Below are positions 41,966 to 51,923 of a stretch of DNA of 64,000 nt, piece after piece. How positions within the stretch are numbered: position 1 is the first letter of the stretch; the number at the start of each line of letters is the position of its first letter. This DNA is from Flavobacteriales bacterium UBA7666 (GTDB lineage Bacteria; Bacteroidota; Bacteroidia; Flavobacteriales_D; Crocinitomicaceae), in assembly GCA_002483265.1 (NCBI GenBank), contig DLHO01000004.1, positions 62,001 to 126,000 of the forward strand, in the 5' to 3' direction. The notes under the pieces were generated by a model, which saw nothing but the letters and a program-made list of their open reading frames with translations, was not told the origin of the DNA and searched no databases. Position numbers and translations under genes: made by a program.

Positions 41966-43330
41966 ATGGAATTGGACAACATAAAACGCTTTTATTTCAT
42001 TGGCATTGGCGGAATCGGAATGTCTGCTCTGGCGCGCTATTTCAAAGCGAAAGGTTTTGACGTGGCCGGATACGATAAGACTCCGTCTCCTTTAACAGAT
42101 GAATTGAAAGAAGAAGGGATTGCCATTCATTTTGAAGATCTGGGAGAAAACATTCCTTCCGAATATCAAAATACCGAATCGACTTTGGTGGTTTATACCC
42201 CTGCGATTCCGAAAAATATGGGAGAGCTCGTTTACGTACAAAAAAAGCATAAGGTATTAAAGAGAAGTGAAGTTTTGGGATTGATTACCCAAACGAGTAA
42301 GGGGCTCGGAGTTGCCGGAACTCATGGTAAAACAACCACTTCAACAATGTTGGCTTATGTTTTGAGCCAATCGCACTTGAAATGTTCTGCATTTTTAGGG
42401 GGAATATCTTCCAATTTTAATTCCAATGTGTTGGTTAATCCGGCTGCAGAATATTCGGTTATTGAAGCAGATGAATTTGATCGTTCATTCCTGCGTTTGA
42501 AACCATACGCAAGTATTATTACAGCAATGGATCCGGATCATTTGGATATTTATGGAACAACAGAATTATTCGTTGAGGGGTTCCAGGAATATGCAGATAA
42601 ACACAAAGAGAATCAGTTAGTAATCTATAAATATGGACTTCCGCTTCGCCAAACCGGATTTAAAGGCATTTCTTATGGAATCGATGAGCCGAATGCTCAG
42701 GTTTATGGAACGAAACTACATTATGAAAATGGCCGCTTTTTGATGGATCTTCATTTTGAAAATGAAGTTTGGAAAGAAATGGTTTTGGGTCTTCCGGGAA
42801 TTCACAATGCCGAAAATGCTTTGGCAGTGGCTGCAATGTGCAAAGAATTGGGACTTTCTGAAGAAGAAATTCGGTCCGGCTTGCAACATTTCAAAGGAGT
42901 TAAAAGAAGGTTTGAATATCAGGTTCGGACGGAGAAATTAGTTTACATTGATGACTATGCGCATCATCCAACAGAGATTGCTGCACTCGTTTCTTCTATT
43001 CGTTTGCTCTATCCGGACAAGAAAGTAATAGGTGTTTTCCAACCGCATTTATTTTCGCGCACACGGGATTTTGAAGAAGGGTTTGTGACTGAGTTGGGTA
43101 AATTGGATGAGGCAGTTATTATGCCTATCTACCCGGCAAGAGAAGAACCCATTCCGGGAATAACAAGTGATGAGTTGGTGCGGAAAATTGGTAAGAATGC
43201 CAGTTTGAAAACTCCGGAGGAAGTGCTGGAATTTGCTGATTCTATAGCCGAAGGAATTGTGTTGACTATTGGTGCCGGAGATATCGATCGAATCGTTCCG
43301 GAAATGAAAAAGAGATTAACGAAAAAGTGA
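41966..43330 (+). CDS. murC: UDP-MurNAc:L-alanine ligase MurC
   Basis: 454 aa. The nucleotide fold begins F-I-G-I-G-G-I-G-M-S-A-L-A. The ATP loop G-T-H-G-K-T-T-T is near residue 118. The central domain has E-A-D-E-F-D-R-S-F, and Y-A-H-H-P-T-E is near residue 330. It attaches L-Ala to UDP-MurNAc. It is followed 1 bp later by the TTG start of ftsQ. Confidence 0.95.
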   Translation: MELDNIKRFYFIGIGGIGMSALARYFKAKGFDVAGYDKTPSPLTDELKEEGIAIHFEDLGENIPSEYQNTESTLVVYTPAIPKNMGELVYVQKKHKVLKRSEVLGLITQTSKGLGVAGTHGKTTTSTMLAYVLSQSHLKCSAFLGGISSNFNSNVLVNPAAEYSVIEADEFDRSFLRLKPYASIITAMDPDHLDIYGTTELFVEGFQEYADKHKENQLVIYKYGLPLRQTGFKGISYGIDEPNAQVYGTKLHYENGRFLMDLHFENEVWKEMVLGLPGIHNAENALAVAAMCKELGLSEEEIRSGLQHFKGVKRRFEYQVRTEKLVYIDDYAHHPTEIAALVSSIRLLYPDKKVIGVFQPHLFSRTRDFEEGFVTELGKLDEAVIMPIYPAREEPIPGITSDELVRKIGKNASLKTPEEVLEFADSIAEGIVLTIGAGDIDRIVPEMKKRLTKK

Positions 43331-43331
43331 T

Positions 43332-44138
43332 TTGAAAGGAAAACTGAAAATAGTAGCTTGGGCTTTGTTTGCTGTTGCCATCATTACGGTGCTATTCATG
43401 GCGCGTAAAAATCAGGATGAGGCTGTCGTTTCGGATCCAAATATATCTATTTCAGTTGTGGATGAAAATGCGTTTTTGACCGAGAGCGAATTATTGGTTC
43501 GTTTGAAACGGCTAAATCTCTTTTATCCCGATCAGCTCATGAAAAACCTTGATACGAAGGCAATTGAAGAGAATATTCGGAAAATGCATGAGGTGGAAGA
43601 AGTCAATGTTTTTAAACAATTGGGTGGAAATTGGGGAATCAAATTAAAAGTAAGACAACCTTATGCCCGTATTTTTAATCAATTCGGAGAAAGCTTTTAT
43701 GTAGATTCGAAAGGTGCAACAATGAATCCGACTCCAAATTTCACTGCCCGGATTTTAGTTTTTACAGGAAATATCAAAGATAAATCAGATACGCTGCTTG
43801 TAAGTGATATTGAAGCGAACCCTAAATTGAAGAATGAACGGAGTTTGGATGAGATTTTTCATATTGCAAAAGTCATTCATGAAGATCCGTTTTTGAGTGC
43901 TCAAATAAGTCAGATTCACAGAGACAAGTGGGGAGACTTTATTCTGATCCCAAGAGTGGGTGCTCAACGAATAGTTTTGGGATCAGCTCCATCTGAACGG
44001 GACGTAAGCGAGAAATTGAAAAAACTAGTTGTTTTTTATACCAATGGCCTTCCATATGTTGGGTGGAATAAATATAAAACCATCAACCTGAAATACCGCA
44101 ATCAAGTGGTATGTACCTATCTCCACGATACCCTTTAA
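43332..44138 (+). CDS. ftsQ: FtsQ/DivIB-like division protein
   Basis: 268 aa. A short cytoplasmic part precedes one membrane helix (about 5-22). The periplasmic POTRA-like domain follows, with L-T-E-S-E-L-L-V-R-L, then beta-rich sequence with Y-V-D-S-K-G-A-T-M near 128. The start codon is TTG at 43332, right after the murC stop. The next in-frame ATG would remove the membrane helix, so TTG is well supported. FtsQ bridges early and late divisome proteins. A terminator follows, and ftsA is displaced by more than 6 kb. Confidence 0.88.
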   Translation: MKGKLKIVAWALFAVAIITVLFMARKNQDEAVVSDPNISISVVDENAFLTESELLVRLKRLNLFYPDQLMKNLDTKAIEENIRKMHEVEEVNVFKQLGGNWGIKLKVRQPYARIFNQFGESFYVDSKGATMNPTPNFTARILVFTGNIKDKSDTLLVSDIEANPKLKNERSLDEIFHIAKVIHEDPFLSAQISQIHRDKWGDFILIPRVGAQRIVLGSAPSERDVSEKLKKLVVFYTNGLPYVGWNKYKTINLKYRNQVVCTYLHDTL

Positions 44139-44190
44139 TTGTTTGTTTTTAAACAGGAACTACGACGTATTGTTGTAATTCTATGCCACT

Positions 44191-44211
44191 AAAGTTTAGT
44201 AACTTTTTTTT
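44191..44211 (+). terminator. Intrinsic terminator after ftsQ
   Basis: AAAGTT-TAGT-AACTTT followed by T residues; the stem is short and AT-rich. A second small hairpin, GAGGG-GGCAG-CCCTC, follows at 44212-44226. Together they mark an end of the mraZ-ftsQ transcript before the secreted protein gene. Confidence 0.5.
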
Positions 44212-44294
44212 GAGGGGGCAGCCCTCTTAAATATATGCTTTTGTAAATCTAGATTTGTCAAAGTAAACTTAACTAAGGATTTTTTTAAGCATAG

Positions 44295-47200
44295 ATGGCA
44301 CGTAATAATCTACTACTACTTTTTTTTTTAAACGTTGTGTGTTTTAGTTCTGTAGCACAACAAGATATTACGTTAAATCATCTGCAAACTGTTCAACTTG
44401 GTAGTGGACGCTTCTTTGATCAAGGAGGTGAAAATGGAGAGATGCCAAATGAATATTTGCAAGCAACTATTAAAGCTCCTACTGGTTATATTCACGCTTT
44501 TTTTACAGCGATTGATATTCCCAGTGGGGGCGAGTTGCGAATCTACAAAGGAGAAGATACGCTCCATTTAATCGGACTTTATAATGGTACTTATAAACCA
44601 ATGGATTTTTATGGGAAATCATTTACAATCGTATATGACCCAAAATTATCTGTAGGTACAACTTCAGGATTTTCCGGAGTTGTGCAGCCAGTTCCAATGC
44701 AGGAAGCTATGGAAAAAGCGACTTTGCCGGAGAGTGATTGTATCGGTGCCATTCCATTATGTAGTAACCTGACAGTGAATACTTCCGCAAATCAATATGA
44801 AAATACCGGAAACGTAAATGATGATAACGGGAGTTGTTATTCAGGAACGGGAAGCGGTGGATCTGTTTGGTATTCCTTTTCTCCCCAAACAAACGGGAAT
44901 TTGGATTTCATGATTAACCCTACAGGATCTACGGATTACGATTTTGTGTTATGGGATATAACAACCGGTTGTGCAAATAAGACACAACTCTCTTGCAATT
45001 TTTCTGCAACGCAAGGTGCAACAGGTTTAAATTCATCCGGGTCTAGTAATTCACAAGATGCTTCCGGTACTACAAACAATTCATTAGTCTCAGTTCAAAC
45101 AACACATGTTTACGCGCTTTGCATTAACTATTATGGTGGTACAAATGCCGGATTTACTTTAGGGTTCCACAATATCGCATCTACGGTAAATATTGTAGAC
45201 AATACTCCGCCAACAATTACAAGTGCATACAGCGGCAATTGTGCGTCGTCGACTTCCTTTACAATTAACTTTTCCGAATATATTGATTGCGCTACTTTGC
45301 AGGCGTCAGACTTTGCAATCCCCGGTTATACAGTTACACTGATTACAACGAATTGTGTCAATGGAAAAACCAACAGTGTCGTAATCGGAGTTTCGCCTTC
45401 GATGCCCCCTGGAAATTATTCGATGACGGTTAGTAATATGAATGACTTGTGTGGAAATCCGTTGAATCAAGTCTATCCGCTGAATACACTCGTTACACCA
45501 ACAGCCAATGCCGGACCGGATAAAGTTGCTTGTTCGACGATTGGATTCTTCGGAATTCCAAGTTATGGTTCCGTTACTTTAACAGGTTCCGGCGGAACTA
45601 GTTATGTTTGGAGTACAGGTCAGACAGGAGCTTCTATCTCTGTTTCGCCAAGTTCAAATCAAACATATACGCTAACAGCTATTTCAGGAAACTGTTCTTC
45701 AACAGATCAGGTGAATGTGACAGTTGCTGCCTCACCAACTCCTAATTTGGGTCCGGATCAAACCATTTGTTCGGGATTTCCAATTACATTGAATGCGAGC
45801 GGTGGAGGAACGTATCAGTGGCAATCGACAACTTCGACGTTTTTTGGTAGTCCGACTGGCTGGGCAACTATTGGGGGTGCAACAGGAGCTTCGTATACTG
45901 CTAGCCCAACAGGAACAATTTATTACCAGGTGAATGTAACCAATGCACAAGGTTGTACCGGAAGTGATTATATTAAAGTAACTATAGGTTCCGGAGTATT
46001 TGGAATCACAGCTCCGGCTTTTGCTTGTCAGGGATCACCAATTACGTTGACTTTACCTGGTAGTATGACTGCTTATACTTGGAATGTTGCTGGAACTCCC
46101 GTTGGGACAGCAAATACTGCTTTAACTGTTACTCCCGGCGTTACGACAACTTATACTGCAGTGAGCACTACAGTTGGCTGTACCGGATCTGCGAGTGTAA
46201 CTGTTCCAGTTCATCCGCTTGGAACCTTGAGTACAAATGTAAACCCAAATACCGCTTGTCCCGGAGTACCGGTGAATTTAACTTCCACAGCACCAGCCGA
46301 GACGTATGTTACTCAAACGGAAAATTTTGAAAGTACGAATTCGTTTACTCTTATCAACGGTGCAAACAACAGATGGTATAACGGAACAGCCGCTTTTGCA
46401 AATGGAACAAAGGCATTGTATATTGGTACCGCAACAGGAAATAACAACTATGAGATCGGAACTGTATTTGGTCCAAAAACAGCCACTAATTTTGCTTATA
46501 AAGATTACGCTGTTACAAGTTATTGTAGTCCTACATTGAGTTTTAATTGGAGATGTAATGGACAATCGGCACAAGCAGAATTAACAGTTTGGGCAGTACC
46601 AACAACCTTTACACCGGTTGCGGGAACGGCAATTACTGCAGGAGCTGGAAATGTTTTGTTAGGAGGGCCTTATTTCGGTGCAACTGCATTTTCAAATGTA
46701 TCTTATAGTCTTGCAAATTTCAGTGGACAAACTATTCGGATCGTTTACCAGTGGAGAAATACTGGAGCAGGTATATTTGGAGGTCCAACAGTGGCGAATC
46801 CCGCAGCATGTATTGATGATGTTGTTTTCACGGATAATACGACCTACAATTATTCTTGGGTTTCTTCACCAGGAGGGTTTACAGCAAGTACAATTAATGC
46901 AACGGCAAATCCAATTGCAGCAACAACTTATACCATGACAGCTACTCGTTGCGACGGATGTCCAATGACAAGTTCTATTGCAGTGATTGATTGTAATCCG
47001 CTTCCGGTTGGTTTATTGGATTTCAAAGGAGAAAAGAAAGCTTCAGAGAATAACCTTTATTGGACTACTGAAAATGAAATTGATTTGGATTACTATATTC
47101 TTGAAAGAAGTAATGATGGGATTAATTGGGATGTGGTGTCTACCGTTGAACCAAGTGATGATCCAAACGAAATGAAACACTACTATTTTGTTCGAGATGT

Positions 47201-47426
47201 ATCATTTAAACACGATGCCATTAATTATTACAGATTAGTACAAAAAGAAAATAACGGACAAAAAGTGGTGGCTGATAAAATGGTATCCATTGATAACAGA
47301 ACTCAGTCTAGGACGATTGTCAACAGAACAAATTTATTAGGACAAACCATCTCTGAGAATCAAAGAGGATTGGTGATATTGATTTACGAAGACGGGACTT
47401 CGGAAAAAGTGATGCTCGAAGATTAG
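44295..47426 (+). CDS. Large secreted repeat protein with T9SS-like C-terminus
   Basis: 1043 aa. The signal peptide ends at about residue 22 (F-S-S-V-A-Q). Next comes a CUB-like region (about 25-130, with G-E-L-R-I-Y-K-G-E-D). A beta-sandwich with S-V-W-Y-S-F-S-P-Q-T and D-Y-D-F-V-L-W-D (about 155-290) follows. An Ig-like domain (about 300-400) leads to PKD/Ig-like units with A-G-P-D-K-V-A-C and L-G-P-D-Q-T-I-C. A MAM-like part with E-N-F-E-S-T-N-S-F comes near 675. The C-terminus (L-P-V-G-L-L-D-F, then Y-Y-R-L-V-Q, ending R-G-L-V-I-L-I-Y-E-D-G) resembles T9SS type A sorting domains. It is probably a cell-surface adhesin. Its place between ftsQ and ftsA is odd. Confidence 0.8.
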   Translation: MARNNLLLLFFLNVVCFSSVAQQDITLNHLQTVQLGSGRFFDQGGENGEMPNEYLQATIKAPTGYIHAFFTAIDIPSGGELRIYKGEDTLHLIGLYNGTYKPMDFYGKSFTIVYDPKLSVGTTSGFSGVVQPVPMQEAMEKATLPESDCIGAIPLCSNLTVNTSANQYENTGNVNDDNGSCYSGTGSGGSVWYSFSPQTNGNLDFMINPTGSTDYDFVLWDITTGCANKTQLSCNFSATQGATGLNSSGSSNSQDASGTTNNSLVSVQTTHVYALCINYYGGTNAGFTLGFHNIASTVNIVDNTPPTITSAYSGNCASSTSFTINFSEYIDCATLQASDFAIPGYTVTLITTNCVNGKTNSVVIGVSPSMPPGNYSMTVSNMNDLCGNPLNQVYPLNTLVTPTANAGPDKVACSTIGFFGIPSYGSVTLTGSGGTSYVWSTGQTGASISVSPSSNQTYTLTAISGNCSSTDQVNVTVAASPTPNLGPDQTICSGFPITLNASGGGTYQWQSTTSTFFGSPTGWATIGGATGASYTASPTGTIYYQVNVTNAQGCTGSDYIKVTIGSGVFGITAPAFACQGSPITLTLPGSMTAYTWNVAGTPVGTANTALTVTPGVTTTYTAVSTTVGCTGSASVTVPVHPLGTLSTNVNPNTACPGVPVNLTSTAPAETYVTQTENFESTNSFTLINGANNRWYNGTAAFANGTKALYIGTATGNNNYEIGTVFGPKTATNFAYKDYAVTSYCSPTLSFNWRCNGQSAQAELTVWAVPTTFTPVAGTAITAGAGNVLLGGPYFGATAFSNVSYSLANFSGQTIRIVYQWRNTGAGIFGGPTVANPAACIDDVVFTDNTTYNYSWVSSPGGFTASTINATANPIAATTYTMTATRCDGCPMTSSIAVIDCNPLPVGLLDFKGEKKASENNLYWTTENEIDLDYYILERSNDGINWDVVSTVEPSDDPNEMKHYYFVRDVSFKHDAINYYRLVQKENNGQKVVADKMVSIDNRTQSRTIVNRTNLLGQTISENQRGLVILIYEDGTSEKVMLED

Positions 47427-47502
47427 AGAATTTATTTACGTTAGCTACTACTTTACTTACTACTGCTCAAAGCATAAAGCACACACAACTATGCCCCGAA
47501 AC

Positions 47503-47532
47503 AAAGAGATTTTATGAACATAGAATCTCTTT
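47503..47532. terminator. Two-way terminator between the secreted protein and the response regulator
   Basis: AAAGAGATT and AATCTCTTT, nine perfect pairs around a 12-nt loop, lie between two convergent genes (ends 47426 and 47539). T-rich sequence follows on the plus side. Confidence 0.7.
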
Positions 47533-47538
47533 GTTATT

Positions 47539-48198
47539 TTATTTAAGCTGGTCTGAATCAAGAAGAAATTTATTCTCCATCACCCATAGTATCAGACTGT
47601 TGTTTCGAGCATCCAGATTCAATTTCTTACAGATACGTGAGCGGTAATTTTCCACTGATTTTGGAGATACAAAAAGTAAGTTCGCAATTTCTTTACTGGA
47701 ATATTTTTTACTTACGAGCTTTAAGACTTTTAACTCAGTCGGTGTAAGTGAATTGATCTCGTCGGTAATTAATTCCATCCGAGGATCGATCTCCCGCTTG
47801 TCGTGTTGGTTCCTTAAAACAAGTGGTAAGTAGGTTTTTCCATCCCTGACCCAATTGATACATTCCACAATTTCTTCTGACGTATTATCTTTGATTAAAT
47901 AGCCCCTTGCTCCATTGTAAAAAGCAAGCTTAATGACATCTGTTGTTTTATGAATAGAAAGAATAATAACCGCTAAATCCGGAAATTGCTGTTTGATAAC
48001 GGAACATGTTTCCAATCCGTTTTGAACCGGCATGTCAATATCCAGTAATACAATGTCCGGGTTGAATAATGGAATATTTTCTACGACCTGAGAACCATTT
48101 TCAAACGCTTGAATTTCTACATGATCGAAAGAAGATTCCAGAAGGAATTTTAAACCACTTCTGAAGATAGGATGATCGTCTGCTAAAATTACCTTCAT
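47539..48198 (-). CDS. NarL/FixJ-type response regulator
   Basis: 219 aa. The receiver domain (1-120) has the acidic pair D7/D8, the phosphorylation Asp at 53 in V-L-L-D-I-D-M-P, and the Lys in L-I-K-D near 104. A LuxR-type helix-turn-helix (about 150-210) has L-T-P-T-E-L-K-V-L, then K-E-I-A-N-L-L-F-V-S-P-K-S-V-E-N-Y. It binds DNA when phosphorylated by the kinase encoded directly upstream (no gap). Targets are unknown; the neighbouring secreted protein gene and ftsA are candidates by position only. Confidence 0.93.
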   Translation of the reverse strand: MKVILADDHPIFRSGLKFLLESSFDHVEIQAFENGSQVVENIPLFNPDIVLLDIDMPVQNGLETCSVIKQQFPDLAVIILSIHKTTDVIKLAFYNGARGYLIKDNTSEEIVECINWVRDGKTYLPLVLRNQHDKREIDPRMELITDEINSLTPTELKVLKLVSKKYSSKEIANLLFVSPKSVENYRSRICKKLNLDARNNSLILWVMENKFLLDSDQLK

Positions 48199-50166
48199 CT
48201 AAATAGTTATTGTTAGAGAAATCCCTTTGTTAGTACCCGTTTTCATTTCCAATCGACCGCCTATAATGGCAGTTCTTTCCCGAATGGTTAAAAGACCTAG
48301 TCCCAGTTTATTTTGAGAATCTGAAATGCCAATTCCATTATCTCTGTATTGAACAATGATTTCACCATTTTTTTGTTCTACACTGACTTTTAAAGCGCTT
48401 GCATGAGCATGCTTAATGGTGTTTGAAATACATTCCTGAATGATGCGGTAGATTTGAGAACTGGTTTCCAAATCCATCACTTTTCCTTCCAGATCAAAAT
48501 CAAAATTACAAAGCATATCTGTTCCGGATTGTGTTTTTTCAATGATGGAATTCAATGCGCGCTCCAGACCTATTTTCTCTAAAGCAGTTGGGTGCAATTG
48601 ATGACTTAAAACCCGTGTTTGTTCCAAAATACCTCCAATTTCATGATCCAAACCATCTATTTGCTGAATTTTACCCGTACTGAAAAGATTTAGTTTCGAT
48701 TTCACAACAGCTAAACTTTGACCAATGTCATCATGTAAATCTTTTGAAATTCGGGAACGCTCTTCGTCAATCTGCTCAATTAATTTTTGCGAAAAAACTG
48801 ATTTTATTTTGCGTGATTTACGGACGTTGTAAATATAGATTGCCGCAATAACGAGAAGGAATACCGATAAAATTACAAGAAATACGAATCGATAATTCGC
48901 CGATTTTAACTCGCTTTTGGTTCGAAGGATTTTATTCCGTTGCTTGGAATCGGTAAGTGCATTTTCCAGCCGCTCTTTTCCATAAATGGTTTGAAGTCTC
49001 ATTTGCTCATTTTCATTAGAAACTTCCCGGATACTGTCGGATAAACTACTGTACTCGCGTTCTAATTCATAGGCCAGTTTGAAATTTCCCTGAGCAGATG
49101 CCAATTTGGATTGGAGACCAATTAATTCCTTTTTAAAATTGGGATCATTATAAGAATGGAGAAAGAACCGAACAGAGTCAATGCAACGTTTTGCTGTTGG
49201 GAAATCCTTTTGTTCGGTTGAAACCATTCCTCTAATAATGTATGCATTAATTAGGAAAAGAGGGTCGCGGTATGTTTGAACAATTGCAAGGGCAGAGTCG
49301 CTGCTTTTTGAAGCTTCAATGAGTTGTTTGTTATCCAGATAGGACGATGACAAGTTGATATATGCAGCAAGAATTCCGGCGGGAAAACCAATCTTTTTAG
49401 CTTCTAAAACCGTTTGTTTGTAATGAATAATAGATCCGGGGAAATCCTTTATTTCATGAGTTACCAAACCCAGATTATTTAGAACATTTAAGCGCAAACG
49501 GGATTCATTGGTTTCAGTTGAAAGGATCAAAGCGCGCTCTAAATCTTTTTTTGCCTCTTCGTACTTTTTTGCCTTCAGTTTGAGTAATGCCAAATTATTC
49601 AGCAAATACCCCGTGGAAAATTTCTTGTTGTGCTTTTCGGATATTCGTAAACCTTTCAAATAGCTTTCCGTGGCTTTATCATACATCAATCTGGTTTCAT
49701 ACATGATTCCGAAACCATTGTATATTTCCAACTGATTTTCAATGTAGTTTCCTTTTTTCGCCTCTTTTAGTAATTCTTTGAATCCATCTTCGGCTTTCAG
49801 TGCATCCTGATCCAAAGTGATAAAATTGAGTCGAATTTTAGTGGAATTGATCAATTTGAAATCCTTGGTTTTTTCTCCGACTGAAATGCTTTTGAAATAG
49901 TACTTTTTTGCCTCGCTTAAATTGTTTGTATAATAATTAAAGCTCCCATAATATTGGTAAACATATCCGATCTCATTTTCCTTGCGAAGTCTTTTTGCAA
50001 GTTGGATGCATTGTTTTCCAAGAGAAAATACAGTTGAACTATCATAATAGGTTGCCTGCTTGATCTTTAGCTTCAGATCCTCGAGCCTTTGCAAGTCAGT
50101 TTTTTGAGCATGCAATTGCTGCAAATTTAATAAGAGTAATAGGACAACTAAAAGTCGTTTCGGCAT
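48199..50166 (-). CDS. TPR-containing sensor histidine kinase (HisKA_3/NarX type)
   Basis: 655 aa. A signal-type start (M-P-K-R-L-L-V-V-L-L-L-L) is followed by six or more TPR-like helical repeats (about 60-400; G-Y-L-L-N-N-L-A-L-L-K-L-K-A-K-K-Y is one). One membrane helix (about 430-450) leads to a dimerisation/phosphoacceptor helix with S-K-D-L-H-D-D-I-G-Q. The HATPase domain has D-N-G-I-G-I-S and G-L-G-L-L-T-I-R-E-R. This periplasmic-TPR sensor form is common in Bacteroidota. Another in-frame ATG lies 12 bp upstream. Confidence 0.9.
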   Translation of the reverse strand: MPKRLLVVLLLLLNLQQLHAQKTDLQRLEDLKLKIKQATYYDSSTVFSLGKQCIQLAKRLRKENEIGYVYQYYGSFNYYTNNLSEAKKYYFKSISVGEKTKDFKLINSTKIRLNFITLDQDALKAEDGFKELLKEAKKGNYIENQLEIYNGFGIMYETRLMYDKATESYLKGLRISEKHNKKFSTGYLLNNLALLKLKAKKYEEAKKDLERALILSTETNESRLRLNVLNNLGLVTHEIKDFPGSIIHYKQTVLEAKKIGFPAGILAAYINLSSSYLDNKQLIEASKSSDSALAIVQTYRDPLFLINAYIIRGMVSTEQKDFPTAKRCIDSVRFFLHSYNDPNFKKELIGLQSKLASAQGNFKLAYELEREYSSLSDSIREVSNENEQMRLQTIYGKERLENALTDSKQRNKILRTKSELKSANYRFVFLVILSVFLLVIAAIYIYNVRKSRKIKSVFSQKLIEQIDEERSRISKDLHDDIGQSLAVVKSKLNLFSTGKIQQIDGLDHEIGGILEQTRVLSHQLHPTALEKIGLERALNSIIEKTQSGTDMLCNFDFDLEGKVMDLETSSQIYRIIQECISNTIKHAHASALKVSVEQKNGEIIVQYRDNGIGISDSQNKLGLGLLTIRERTAIIGGRLEMKTGTNKGISLTITI

Positions 50167-50552
50167 GGTAACAATCATTCGTGTGCGGAACTTAAAATTA
50201 ATTAAAATTTTTATTTAAAAAAATGTGAACAAATTGATAATTAAGGAACTAGTTGAAGAGTGCTGTTTTTGCTCGGTTTTTGACGGTTTTCATGTGAAAA
50301 TTGCTGACATCTTTATTAACAATAGTTGTTTAATAAGTATTCTAAATTCACGAAAAACGCGACAAAATAAAATTTAAGTTTGTACATACCGTATTATGGG
50401 TAAGAACCAAAACATCGATATGTGATGGTTTTCTCTCGATAAAGACACTAATTGATTGGATAAAATTTAGTTAGCTATTGTTAAGAACGGTCGGATTTAA
50501 TTCCGGTCTGCACAGGTGGGCGGAATGTAGGTTGAAAAAATAAGGAGAGTTT
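50167..50552. other. Spacer upstream of ftsA
   Basis: 386 bp, AT-rich, without a gene, between the divergent kinase gene and ftsA. It holds a near-perfect palindrome TTTTCATGTGAAAA (50287-50300), a possible operator, and a -7-like TAAGTTTG (50375-50382) about 170 bp before ftsA. No clear -33 TTG was found at the right distance. It must supply promoters for ftsA-ftsZ, since the upstream dcw genes are cut off. Confidence 0.5.
50375..50382 (+). promoter_or_regulatory. Possible -7 box for ftsA-ftsZ
   Basis: TAAGTTTG matches TAnnTTTG exactly, but no TTG stands 19-20 bp upstream. Use would give a leader of about 165 nt before the ATG at 50553. Confidence 0.35.
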
Positions 50553-51839
50553 ATGTCAGCGGGAAAAAAGATTGTAGTTGGATTGGATATTGGAACAACT
50601 AAAATTGCATGTTTGGTTGGTACGAAAAATGAACATGGGAAAATTGAAATTCTTTCCATGGGTAAAAGCGAGTCGTTGGGTGTTGCCAGAGGAATCGTGT
50701 CCAATATTGAGAAAACAGTTCAATCCATTAAGTCCGCAGTAGAAGAGGCTCAAAATCGTGTGGATGCAGATTTGATTATTCGCGTAGTGAATGTCGGAAT
50801 TGCAGGTCAGCACATCAAGAGTTTACAACATAGAGGAATTTATACACGAAATAATCCGGATACGGAGATTTCCCAAAAGGATATTAACGCACTTATCGAT
50901 GACATGTATAAGTTGGTTATGCCTCCGGGAGAAGAAATTATCCACGTATTGCCGCAAGAATACATTGTTGATAATGAGCAAGGTATTATTGATCCGATTG
51001 GAATGATGGGGGTTCGATTAGAAGCTAATTTCCATATCATTACCGGACAGATTAATGCAGCTAAGAACATCAAAGTTTGTGTCGATAAAGCCGGTCTTCA
51101 GGTGAAGGATATCATTTTGGAACCAATTGCTTCTGCTGATGCAGTTTTGAATGATGAAGAAAAAGAGGCTGGAGTTGTTTTGGTTGATATTGGTGGTGGA
51201 ACGACAGATGTGGCTATTTTCCACGAAGGAGTCATTCGTCATACTGCTGTAATTCCTTTTGGTGGTAACGTCATTACAGACGATATCAAGGAAGGTTGTA
51301 CGATTCTTCGTCGCCACGCTGAAGCATTGAAAGTGAAGTTTGGTTCTGCATTGGCATCAGAAAGTTTGGAGACAGAAGTAGTTTGCATTCCAGGTTTGCG
51401 AGGAAGAGATCCAAAAGAGATTACACTTCGTAATTTGGCTAGTATCATTCAAGCGCGTATGGAGGAAATCATTGAGCACGTTCATTACGAAATCGTGAAT
51501 TCCGGATACGAAAAGAAAATGATTGCAGGTATCGTAGTAACAGGTGGTGGATCGCAATTGAAACACATTACCCAGTTATTTGAATACATGACCGGGATGA
51601 CCACGCGAATTGGTCTTCCAACTGAACATTTGGCATCTACAAATACCATTGAAGCAATTACATCTCCGATGTACGCTACGGGTATTGGATTGGTGATGAA
51701 AGGATTTGAAAACGATGTTCCACAGAAACAAGTGGAATCTGTAACAGGTCAGGTAAAAGGCCATTCTACCAAAACAAGAGGAAGTTTCTTTGATACTTTG
51801 TTAACAAAGAGTAAAAATTTCTTCGCAGAGGAAGAGTAG
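50553..51839 (+). CDS. ftsA: Cell division protein FtsA
   Basis: 428 aa actin-like ATPase. Phosphate-1 motif V-G-L-D-I-G-T-T-K-I-A near residue 10, phosphate-2 motif V-L-V-D-I-G-G-G-T-T-D near 210, adenosine motif I-V-V-T-G-G-G-S near 330, and an amphipathic C-terminal helix (F-D-T-L-L-T-K-S-K-N-F-F) for membrane binding. FtsA tethers FtsZ to the membrane. It is separated from ftsQ by a 6.4-kb insertion and followed by ftsZ after an 84-bp gap. Confidence 0.95.
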   Translation: MSAGKKIVVGLDIGTTKIACLVGTKNEHGKIEILSMGKSESLGVARGIVSNIEKTVQSIKSAVEEAQNRVDADLIIRVVNVGIAGQHIKSLQHRGIYTRNNPDTEISQKDINALIDDMYKLVMPPGEEIIHVLPQEYIVDNEQGIIDPIGMMGVRLEANFHIITGQINAAKNIKVCVDKAGLQVKDIILEPIASADAVLNDEEKEAGVVLVDIGGGTTDVAIFHEGVIRHTAVIPFGGNVITDDIKEGCTILRRHAEALKVKFGSALASESLETEVVCIPGLRGRDPKEITLRNLASIIQARMEEIIEHVHYEIVNSGYEKKMIAGIVVTGGGSQLKHITQLFEYMTGMTTRIGLPTEHLASTNTIEAITSPMYATGIGLVMKGFENDVPQKQVESVTGQVKGHSTKTRGSFFDTLLTKSKNFFAEEE

Positions 51840-51923
51840 TATTAATTTTAGCTGTAACTGAGCTCCTGATTTGGGATTAAAGAAACAATAAAAGACAACA
51901 ATAACAACAATAAATAAAAGCAT

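Noticed and set aside
43332..43404. A later ATG as the start of ftsQ
   Set aside because: It would delete the membrane helix that FtsQ needs. The TTG just after the murC stop fits the protein and the spacing.
44295..47426. Frameshifted or split gene because of the many repeats
   Set aside because: The frame is continuous from signal peptide to C-terminal sorting-like region, with no break.
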